In this document: in pieces, positions 1-9,014 of the stretch | Layout of the letters: each line of letters starts with the position of its first letter | Position numbering within the stretch: position 1 is the first letter of the stretch | NCBI GenBank assembly: GCA_902728285.1 | Contig: CACVBU010000196.1 | Location: forward strand, 436,769-500,768 | Source of the DNA: Clytia hemisphaerica | Taxonomy: Eukaryota > Cnidaria > Hydrozoa > Leptothecata > Clytiidae | Length of the DNA stretch: 64,000 nucleotides | Direction: 5' to 3' | Translations under genes and position numbers: made by a program | Notes under the pieces: model-generated | Seen by the model: only the letters and a program-made list of their open reading frames with translations | Database searches by the model: none | Told to the model about the DNA's origin: nothing

Positions 1-2849
1 TGTGGTCTTTATTTGAGGTAATGATTGTTCCCCCTCCCTTGGCCTTATGATAGTCACCCTAGTTGACTGTAAAGCTTTTTTGGAAATATTCTTGGTGCGC
101 CAATAAAAGTGTTAAGAATTTTCAGTTAATTCTTTTTCTATAGTGCAGAAGAAAGCTATGGTGTATAAAACTTTAAAATTGGCTCAATCAATCAAAAGTG
201 TCAAAAAAACTTTGATTTTGACCTACCCATCAAACAAATAAATTATCTAATCAAATTTGATTAAAAATAGTGAGAAAATAAGTTTGTAGAATCAGAGAAA
301 TGGGATGGAATAGAAAAAGTGCTTCTCTGATTACCCGAAGTGTTCAGATCGTGTCTATTGAAAACTCCTTTGTTTTAGCTTTAATTTGGTCGTTACAAAA
401 TGTTCAGAAAAAAACGGCTCACCATGCGAAGAGGGCTGGTTTCTATATTCTGTGTTTATAAAAGTGGTTTTATGTTTTTCGTTTTTGATCTATTACTTTT
501 TAAACTTTCAGTATCCAGTAACAAATTTTACACCAACTTGTAGTCTGAAAAATTCTCATCACAATGATACCAAATTATTTCTAAAAAATTTGATAGAAAT
601 TCATCAAAGACAGATTTGATTTCTTATTTTCGTGCACTTTAGCTTTTAATCTAATTATGTGGTCATGATGCCGTTATATCTCTTTCTTGCTAGAAAATTC
701 TGAGCAAGAAAATATAGGTATCTTTTGGTATAAAAGAGGTCTCCCCAATATATAAGCCCCTAAAGTTTACGCATAATTTGACCTGAAACAAAAGAATTTC
801 GTCATACCACGCTAATTATACAACTTTTTTAAAGCAACAACAAAAGAAATCCATAAGCTTGAAACAAACTCCCTTAAGGGCGTTTGTCTATTGTTTTGAA
901 GAAGCTGTTTTTCCATCTCTTTAAATTCCTCTGGTAGAATTCACACTATTGTCTTGAAAAGGTAATTTATAAAAATGAAGGTTTTTAAAGCATTATTTTG
1001 GGAAAAATGTTGTTTCTACCATTGTGCTTATATGAAAATGATCCAAAAAAGATGCAAAACTAAACTAATGGCATCAAAGTATTGACATGGTAGCATCTTT
1101 AGCTTAACAGAGTTTTTGAACTTTGAATGGAAATTTTTGCTTTTCTGAAAAAATTTTCAGCTTCAGAGACCTTCAGTTATTCAACAGTTTACCAATTGCA
1201 AAATTTAATCATAATTTAGGGATATTGATCTTTTTAAGTCGTAATCAACAGAGAAAAAACCTTGCTCACTGTCAGTTAGTCACACTAGGAGTGGTTTCAG
1301 TAAAACATCTATTAGCCTGAGATCAGAAAGTGAATGTTTTCTGCACACCACGCTGAAGCTCTAAAGGGATGTGTGAAAACATAACAATCTGATGAATATG
1401 CAATCTCGAAATTGTAAGGACCGCGTCTGTCTAAGAGGACTAGGAACGACAACAAAGTTATGTGATTGTGTTTATGAATAGGGCGCTGTATCAGTTTTTG
1501 ACTTTCCAGCGCACAACAAGATTCTTGTTGTAGAATTTTCTGCAGGAGGACTAATTTCCTCAGATGTATAATTTTCAAGCACCTTCAGAGGTTTACTGTG
1601 CGCGTAAGAAAATTATGAACAGCTGTTTTTAGGTTAATCTACAGGATGTATATTATATGCAACAACAAGGATGAAAATTAGTCGAATCAAGTTTGAAATC
1701 CTAAGACAATTCAAATAAAATTAAAAAGTTGAAGCAAAATAATTTAAAGAACAAAATGTTCAGCTAATTGACCAACTATATAAATTTTGTTTTTCAATTC
1801 CAGAGATAGCACTTTGATTTGTTAAGCCTCCTTGATTATACATTGAAATAAAAACTCTGCAAGTGTAAATGGGCAAGGGAATGAGATCTTGTAAAACTTC
1901 CAGGAAATAGCCTATCCGGTGATGCACCAATCTTAAAGGGTGCTTTCACATTCATAAATCTTTTCTTGTGAAGCTTTTCTTCAAACCTTATTGCTGATCA
2001 GGGTATCACGTTGAATAATACTCCAGCATTAAAACAATGACACATCTACATAATTATACTATAGACCTAGGAGAATGCAATGGTCTAATTAATGAATATC
2101 AAATTACTACATCATAAATTACTTGCCCTCAGTCAGTAAGAAAAACAGGATGAATTATTTCGTTTCTAGGCAAAAAATGTTTTAATGCTGCGGTCTTTAA
2201 TTATTTAACAAGAAATACTGATGAGCAAAAGGTCTATTAGTTTTAAAGGTTTGTATGGATCAAAATTTGCAGCACATTCCTTTGATCCAAGCAAATATGA
2301 TAAAAAATTTTGTAGCATCAATCTTTGATGCACATTTTGGTGGGATGCTAGTGTGGATATTAACTGATGGCTGTTTTATGAATTTCGCAAAATAGTTGTG
2401 TGCGCACATTTTGATGCTCTCCACTGTTTGGTCCCTGGAGGTAAAAAATCTGTCTGCGTTTCTTTAGGGAAAGTTGATTTTTCTTAAAATTTGTCAAACT
2501 AAATTCGCCCAGATTTTAATACATTCTTTTTATTCACGGTATTATATACCATCCTGGAATTCTTTTACGAAAATAATATTTATCAAAAGTTTTAAAGCTA
2601 AAAATCCTCTTTCCTTAACCCCTGGCAGGCAACATACAATATGTTTGTTTTACCCACCCAGAAAATTTTATACACAATGGTGGAGCACACACTTTCCTGT
2701 GCCATTTTCTGAGATGTTAGTTGGGATTACACGGAAAGGGGACATTTTGAACTTTTGAGTAGATTTTTAAGCTTTTTAAAGTATACCGTGAAATCAGGTA
2801 ACATGCATCAGTGGAGGCTAACATGCACAGCCCTTAAAGCAAACCTTGC
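1..2849. other. Intergenic DNA without a recognised gene
   Basis: This stretch is AT-rich. I find no run of splice-bounded coding exons and no protein similarity on either strand. The longest open frames (about 60-95 codons, for example 386-619 and 2474-2758) have low-complexity, Phe/Ile/Leu/Lys-rich translations typical of chance frames. I see no clear terminal-repeat element here, though old decayed repeats could be present. Confidence 0.5.
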
Positions 2850-3088
2850 GTTGTGGTATAGTGGACATCAACCTTGATTCCTGTACAGGCGACCAAGGTT
2901 CGATTCCCACTCACAACAGTTCACTTGACAAGTGAACAAACCTCCGCCCGGGTCAACCCATGCCATGTGAGGGGAATTGGGTAGTCAGTTCAAGGTGCTG
3001 ACGGGAAAGCATCTATATATAGTTGCGAGAATGGGCTCCTAGAGCCTCCTGTAACTCAGCCATAATAGAATAGAATAAACCTGATTTA
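2850..3088 (+). repeat. tRNA-derived SINE
   Basis: The first 68 bases (2850-2917) look like a tRNA. The ends GTTGTGG and TCACAAC can pair as an acceptor stem. An A-box-like TGGTATAGTGG lies at about 2854, and a perfect B box GGTTCGATTCC at 2897-2907. About 170 bases of unrelated body follow, ending in an A-rich segment with tandem ATAGA-like units and AATAAA (about 3065-3085). A tRNA-like head with internal Pol III boxes, a unique body and a simple A-rich tail is the layout of a tRNA-derived SINE. I did not find a second copy in this window. A functional tRNA is less likely because no clean anticodon arm is visible and the unit continues well past the 3' acceptor strand. Confidence 0.65.
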
Positions 3089-3496
3089 CAAAATTTACTC
3101 ATTTACTCATCAAAATAAGTGATGTCATACATAATTATGTTTAATATCATTATCAAAATTGAGATTACATGTCTAGCAGCCATTGAGAAACATCTGAATT
3201 CCCGCCATCTTAAAATTCATGATCTTGTATGATTTTCATATTTAATTTGAGACTTTAAAATGGTAGCTAGAGTAGAGCTGTGAGCGGATCTTTGAGCGGA
3301 TCTGTGAGCAGTGCTGTCAGCGGAGCTGTCTGCGTCGTAGTTCCTGCACTTATGGCGATCATCAAAAAAGTGCTCTGTTCGTGTCGCAACAGGAAAACTT
3401 CCCAGGTTTTATTTAGTCGGGTCAGTAAGTTGGGGGCGGGTGGTGACGTAAACAAAACAATTTTTCGATGATGGTTGTCGAGCGATTAAGAAAAAA

Positions 3497-4371
3497 GCCG
3501 TCAACTGCTCCAACTTGGAACGATTGGTTGAAACATGGGACTGGTTGATATCTGGCCTGTATTTTTACTTACTGTTAATCTCTTTGACAACAAATTTGTT
3601 TTGATAACTCCACCAATTTTATCAATCATACTTCTTCGATCCTCTTATCTTAGAGTGCGTGCGCAGACACTCGCGTGTGTTCCACTACGGATTTTTTTCA
3701 TAAGAGAAATTGTGTATTTTTTAATAAATCGTTCATCAATTCAAATCAAATGACTTTGGAGGTTTGGTGAAATGGTGGCCGAATTGCCATCCCATGTTTT
3801 TTCAGACAGGGTTCGAATTATAGCTTCGCACTTCGCAAAATGCGAAGTGAATTTTAGATTTAGCGACCCAAAAAGATTTCCCAACTCAAAAATGCGAAGT
3901 TAAAAAATTATAAGAAAATGCCTATTTTTCTACACACATTTGTTTATCTATTGCTTTATAAACTTGCCACTTCGCTACTTTATTCATTCGTCTATCTATT
4001 GCTTTATCAACTTGTCAATTTGCTACTTCATTCATTCGTTTATCTATTGCTTTATAAAATCGCAACTTTATTCACTCGTTTATCCATTGCTTTATCTAAA
4101 ACTCGTTACTTCAAAACTTCACTAAACTTTGCTTTGTCTATAATCTCTTACTTCAAATCTAACTTCGCTTTTCTCGAGAAATGAATTGAAGATACTTTCG
4201 CATTTTCTTCCAAACAACATCGCAAAATACTAAAAATGTTTCGCAAACACTGAAAAAATTTAGCCTGCGGCGCTCCTCTGTTACCTCGCTTCGCTCGGAA
4301 AAATAGCGAAGCTCCTAAAATTTATAATTTGAACCCTGTCAGATAGTCCCAATTTAGAGCAGATGACGGTA
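3497..4371. mobile_element. Non-autonomous TIR element (family C, copy 1), interrupted by a hAT-like insertion
   Basis: The termini are inverted repeats related to TACCGTCAACTGCTCTAAC: the left end is at 3497 and the right end, reading toward GACGGT, is at 4371. The left portion (to about 3806) and the right portion (from 4339) match segments of the second copy at 6130-7470. Examples are the shared tract around TTTGACAACAAATTTGTTTT (3588 and 7230) and the ends at 3770 and 7400. The interruption at 3807-4338 is a separate element. No coding capacity remains. Confidence 0.6.
3807..4338. mobile_element. hAT-like non-autonomous DNA transposon nested in family C
   Basis: The element is 532 bp and begins CAGGGTTCGAATTATA; its right end is the inverted TATAATTTGAACCCTG. 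It is flanked on both sides by TCAGA (3802-3806 and 4339-4343), a 5-bp target-site duplication. The uninterrupted family C copy near 7436 reads straight through the site (GTCAGATAGTCCC), giving a natural empty site. Internally, about 3930-4150 contains degenerate tandem units around TTCGTTTATCTATTGCTTTAT. CAGGG termini with a 5-8 bp duplication are typical of hAT-superfamily elements; the superfamily call is an inference because no transposase is encoded. Confidence 0.75.
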
Positions 4372-4764
4372 AAAAAACAAATTGCTTTTCCCAGATTTTT
4401 TTCCGCGTCTCCGCACTGAAAAATCAGTGCAAAATATGATCAGGGGGTGATGCGGGGGGGTGTGATTTGACGCGAATAGTAAATACATGGTCGTAGTAAT
4501 AGAACAATTTCTCGCTTGATGGCCACCTACCGTGAAGTGGGGAAAACTTTTGGATCAGTGGAGGGTAACTTGTATAGCCATCAAATGACTGACCAATTAA
4601 AGCAGCAAAATTTCAAAACAAATGAATTACGCAGCTCAGCTGCTCGCAGTAGCTCTACTCTCCCATTTTTGTTTTGATTTAACTTTGTATTTTAAGGACC
4701 AGCCAGGTCATTCATTTGAGGTATATATTACATTTGTTTTTAAATTTTGCTGCTTTGTTTGATC

Positions 4765-4994
4765 AGTTGATTTCATAACTTACAGCATACAGGAGAACAC
4801 AACAGTCTATTGAATGAGATTGAGATCAGATGACTTGCTCTTGCGCATCAGCCAGGGAAGGAAAGGTTTTTTAGCCATCACAAATGATGCCTGATGGCTG
4901 AAAAACCTTTCCTTCCCTGATGCAAGTCATCTGATCTAAATCTCATTCAATAGACTGTTGTGTTCTCCTGTATGCTGTAAGCTATGAAATGACT
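4765..4994. repeat. Long inverted repeat (foldback MITE)
   Basis: Two arms of about 105 bp are near-perfect reverse complements separated by a loop of about 10 bp centred at 4885. The outer arm contains CATACAGGAGAACACAACAG on the left and CTGTTGTGTTCTCCTGTATG on the right; the inner arm contains AGGGAAGGAAAGGTTTTT and its complement. A related terminus (GACTGTTGCGTTCTCCT) occurs alone near 8178. No coding capacity. Its transcript would form a long hairpin. Confidence 0.75.
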
Positions 4995-5835
4995 ATTTTT
5001 AAAATCCTACCTAGAGGCTAGCTAGAGCTAGACCTAAAATCTTCTCTTGCTTCTTCTGTCCCCATCTCCATCTGTCTCACCTTTTTACTGCCACTAAAGT
5101 TTGTTAAAAAATCGCTATTGTATTAGAAATTTGAAAATATAAATTCTTAATATAATTCATCTTAAACATTTAAAGATAAGTAAATGTTTTCGTCAAATTA
5201 GCTACCTACCAAAATCATAAGGAAACCGCCCACTCTGTTCCTCTTTCAGCATGTATTGCTCATAACTTGGGGTACCATTTTGAATTTCGAAAATGTAAAC
5301 AAAATCGGCCATTATGAATGAAAACGAAAGCGAAAGAGTAAATTTTGATCACATTTTTGCGATTTCTCAATTTTTCAAAAAGTCAATTCATTCTACATTA
5401 GCCATATTATTTTAGTAAATACACAGATATTTATTGTACCTAGATTGTATTGTATTTATCCATCGTAGACAGATAAATGGGAATGTAAGTTTCTGGTTTT
5501 TATTTGCTTGATCAATTGAAGGTGAAGCTAGAATAAACTAATTAAATTCACTGACTGACTGATTTACTTACTTTTATACTGAATTGCTTCGTTTTACAGA
5601 AATAAAAGGACCCTCCAGCCTGGCGCTCCAGAAACGTCCGATAAGTGATTTTTAACACGTTTTAAAAAAACGTTTGAGCATGGTCACAAAAAAATATTGA
5701 TATAATGATTCAGTCATTAAAATGAAATTGAATTTGTCACAAGATTTGAAAGCATCACTGCACCACTGGTCGAAATATCGAAAAAATTAAAAAACGTAAG
5801 GTTTCACTTCCATGCGTCGGCTGATTTATTAATAA
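4995..5835. other. Intergenic DNA, nothing recognised
   Basis: This stretch is AT-rich and has no supported exon, RNA gene or clear terminal-repeat element. Confidence 0.4.
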
Positions 5836-6062
5836 TGGGCCATTCCAGAATTTGTCTGTAACAGGGGGGCGGACAACACAGGATTTCCAAGGGCAAAAGT
5901 TTTCACCAAAATTCGAAATTTCCAAGGCGAGAGAAGAAAAGGTATGAATTTCCAAGGCAATTAAATTAAAAAAGGCAAAAAAAGTGGAATTTCCCATGCA
6001 TTTTGCAAAAGTACATGGATTTTTATCGGAATTTCCGAACAAAAATTTTCTGGAATGGCCCA
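5836..6062. mobile_element. MITE of the TGGGCYATTCCAGAA family
   Basis: The 227-bp element has inverted ends: TGGGCCATTCCAGAA on the left and TTCTGGAATGGCCCA on the right. Inside are several short repeats around AATTTCCAAGGCAA and a G-rich tract. Related ends bound 39829-40034 and 61509-61746. It is non-coding. Confidence 0.65.
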
Positions 6063-6129
6063 ATACACGTGATCGCAATTTGTTTTCCCATGATTAGCAC
6101 AGCAAGCACTATCGTAATTATATCCCGGG

Positions 6130-7470
6130 TACCGTCAACTGTTCTAACTTGGGACGGCTTGGTGTTGTTGGTGGAAACATGGGACTGGTTGAAATCTGGT
6201 CTGTATTTTCACTTATTGTTAGATCTTGTATATATATTTACCTGTTATATCTTAGAAACCCTACTTGTTACAATTTATCTTATGTTAGGGACTCTACTCA
6301 TTACCGTAAGTTTGTCTAATCTCGACATCCGTCTTCTAATTTTGACACCCTTCTTTAGAGATAGAAATAATATGAAAGTCGGAATTGGTGATTGAAAAAA
6401 GATTTATCAGTTTATCCTCCCTTACCACTAAGCAAATAAAATAATTTCGACCTTTTTTTAATTTTTCAGCTCTAGAAAAGGGTGTCGAATTTAGAGGAGG
6501 GATGTCGACATTAGACCAAGTTACAGTCAGTTACATCAATATGCCTTCTTACCTGTCTTTAAAAATATAAATAAAAGTAATCAGGGAAGAGGACGCGAAA
6601 AAAAAAGACATAAGTGTGAGAACAGAGTAATCAAACTCGTTAGAAAAAGTACCATTAGAAGTCATAAAAAATCAACTTGAATAAATGCAATCGAAATTCC
6701 AGAGAACTTCATAATTCCCCAAACAACATTACAATACTATTTCAAACTCCCATCACATAAATTTTACAATTACGTCAGAGTAGACTACGCTCACCACCGA
6801 AGAGGTTTATTTGGAAAGGGTAATTATATTTTATTGTTCGCTTCTTTTTTAAAGATTCGCCGGGTTGGAAAAGTATGAATTTCTTTGTACATATTTTACC
6901 TACCCCAAATATTTTGGAGGCTGTGTTTTAAACGAATTGTCAAGTTGAAACGAACGATAAATGTATCAAGGTCTGTTTTATTTACCCCCTGGTGACTTAA
7001 CAAAAGAGACTTAACTCGATGTTACAATCCAATTATTGAAAGTTGGTTTCGGCCTTTTTATAATGAGCGAGACATACGTTCTCTGATTACGCAATTTTCA
7101 TATTGACATTTTCGAGGCATTTTGATGTAACTGACAGTAGGATCTAGCGTTTATTATTATTCAAGATTTTAGCATATCAACAAGTCACAACTTTGTCTCA
7201 GTTATTGATCACATCTTTATACAGATCTCTTTGACAACAAATTTGTTTTGATAACTCCACCAAGTTTATCAATCATACTTCTTCGCTCCTCTTAGAGTGC
7301 ACAGACACCCACGTGTGTTCCACTACGGATTTTTTCATATTTTGATTTAAAAGCCTACTCGGTGCGAAAGAAACACAAATCAAATGGCATTGGAGGTGTT
7401 CGGTGAAATGGAGGCCGAATTGCCGTCCCATGTTTTGTCAGATAGTCCCAAGTTAGAGCAGTTGACGGTA
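6130..7470. mobile_element. Non-autonomous TIR element (family C, copy 2) with a nested MITE
   Basis: The ends are TACCGTCAACTGTTCTAAC (left) and GTTAGAGCAGTTGACGGTA (right), inverted repeats of about 26 bp. The element is 1,341 bp, longer than copy 1 at 3497-4371, and contains a nested MITE at 6302-6526. No transposase frame is visible. Confidence 0.6.
6302..6526. mobile_element. MITE (family D) nested in family C
   Basis: The left arm starts TACCGTAAGTTTGTCTAATC and carries CGACATCC and TTTTGACACCCTT; the right arm mirrors it with AAGGGTGTCGAATTTAGAGG and ends ATTAGACCAAGTTACAGT. A solitary left arm of the same family starts at 7633 (TACCGTAAGTTTGTCTAATG). It is about 225 bp and non-coding. 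Families C and D share the terminal TACCGT. Confidence 0.6.
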
Positions 7471-7632
7471 TCTTGCTCCAGAACACCGGAAGTGCTCCAG
7501 AATCTTCTGGTGTTCCAGAGCATGAAAAATTAGCACTTTTTGCTCCGGATGTTTCTGGAGCGTCGGGAGGGTCCTGAAATATATACTTTATAAGACACAT
7601 CACACAGGAAGATTGACAGTGTTATCGGGTGC

Positions 7633-8202
7633 TACCGTAAGTTTGTCTAATGTCGACATCTCTCCTCTAATTTCGATGCCCTTATAATAATACCCTTAGA
7701 ATGTTTAAAACACAGCTGATTGGCTTAGGTTTCGAAACTCTTCGTTGTTTCATCAAAACATCAGTGGGCATGCAATGTATCCGGAGAAATTCAATATTCA
7801 AAACAAGAGCAGTGCGCATATCCCGAAAAGTAGGAGTTTTACACTCGAAAAGAAGGAAGATATGATGTAGCCTAGGTAACAGTAGAAAACACAATATACA
7901 TTGTGTTGTTTTTTCTGAAACCTTGATTTCCCAGTGTGACTAAGTGTTACTATTTATGCAGAGAGTCTCATTCTTGTTGCTGTAGTACCTATTACCTTAT
8001 TTGACCTGCTCCATCTGATTCCTACACCGTTAGGAATAACTTAGGACGGCTGAGTATATCGAATTTCGTCTTTGACTGCTGAGCAAAGAAAATAATAGTT
8101 TCAACAAGATAATTTATCCCATTTTTACTGCTTGGGGTAAGTAATTTATGCTGGAGGAATAATTAGTTATTCAGTAGACTGTTGCGTTCTCCTAAACAAC
8201 TA
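7633..8202. other. Intergenic DNA with a solo family D arm
   Basis: 7633-7690 is a single arm of the family D MITE (compare 6302). The matching right arm is not visible downstream, so it is truncated. The rest to 8202 has no recognised gene. A terminus like that of the 4765-4994 foldback lies at about 8173-8195. Confidence 0.45.
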
Positions 8203-8544
8203 CCTTAAGTGGATAAATTTTGACATGGATTTAATTTGGCGATTGGTCAAAACACGATTTTTGGCGGGGATTTAATTTGGCGATAGATCAGTTTCGTCAA
8301 ATTTGGCGGGGATTTAATTTGGCAAATTGGAAATTTTGTCACACTGAAATGGGTGAAAATTACTCAAAAATATACTAAAAAAGTTGTGATTTTTCACATA
8401 ATTCTCTTTTTGTTAAATTTGGCGGGGATTTAATTTGGCGAATTGCCGAATTTGGAAATTTTGGCAAGGATTTAATTTGGCGAATTTTGGCAAAATTCGC
8501 CCAATCTGCTAAATTTAATCCCGCTAAAATTTATCCACTTAAGG
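8203..8544. mobile_element. TA-flanked MITE (family A, copy 1)
   Basis: The left end is CCTTAAGTGGATAAATTTTG and the right end is its inverse, AAATTTATCCACTTAAGG. TA dinucleotides flank both sides (8201-8202, 8545-8546), as in Tc1/mariner-type insertions. The interior is a series of degenerate units around GGGGATTTAATTTGGCGAA. A second full copy is at 37454-37737. No coding capacity. Confidence 0.8.
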
Positions 8545-8857
8545 TATTTTGACCTATTATTCCAAATTCTGAAAAAAATGTAGGAACTAGATGAGGTATG
8601 TCAATATTTGATCAACTTATAATAATTCCAATACAGAGAATTTCTAGATTCTAAGTTTATCAAATAGCTCAAAATTCAAGTTAGAACACCCTCTATACGA
8701 TATAAAAAAGAACGAACAAAAAATTTAAATCTTGAAGCTCACAATATATATATATATACTTTAGATCAGTTAATTGATGATTTATGTCAATTAATTGTTT
8801 GGTGAACAATTTAATGCGTAAAGTGCTCAATACCAGAGAAAATCAAATAGAGCTTCC

Positions 8858-8950
8858 ATTAGATAATATATTTCCTTGGCAAGGTAAAAATTGTACATAA
8901 CTCCGAGTTATGTACAATTTTTAACTTATCAAGGAAATATATTATCTAAT
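8858..8950. repeat. Near-perfect 93-bp hairpin repeat upstream of the whirlin-like exon 1
   Basis: The arms ATTAGATAATATATTTCCTTG and its complement, with inner AAAATTGTACATAACTC and complement, fold almost completely with only a few bases of loop. A 17-bp direct repeat (TAATTGATGATTTATGT) lies at 8771-8787 and 8947-8963, the second running into the polypyrimidine tract before the exon. It is probably a palindromic MITE. Confidence 0.65.
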
Positions 8951-9014
8951 TGATGATTTATGTTACTTCTTTTTGTTACTAGACTTAAAACACTATGAAT
9001 CATTAATAACAGAG

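Noticed and set aside
2850-2917. Functional tRNA gene
   Set aside because: The internal boxes and acceptor stem fit, but no clear anticodon arm is visible, and it is fused to a SINE-like body and A-rich tail.
3918-4184. Leu/Tyr-rich membrane-like protein (LLLYKLATSLLYSFVYLLLY)
   Set aside because: It is the translation of internal tandem units in the hAT-like element, open in two frames because of the repeat.
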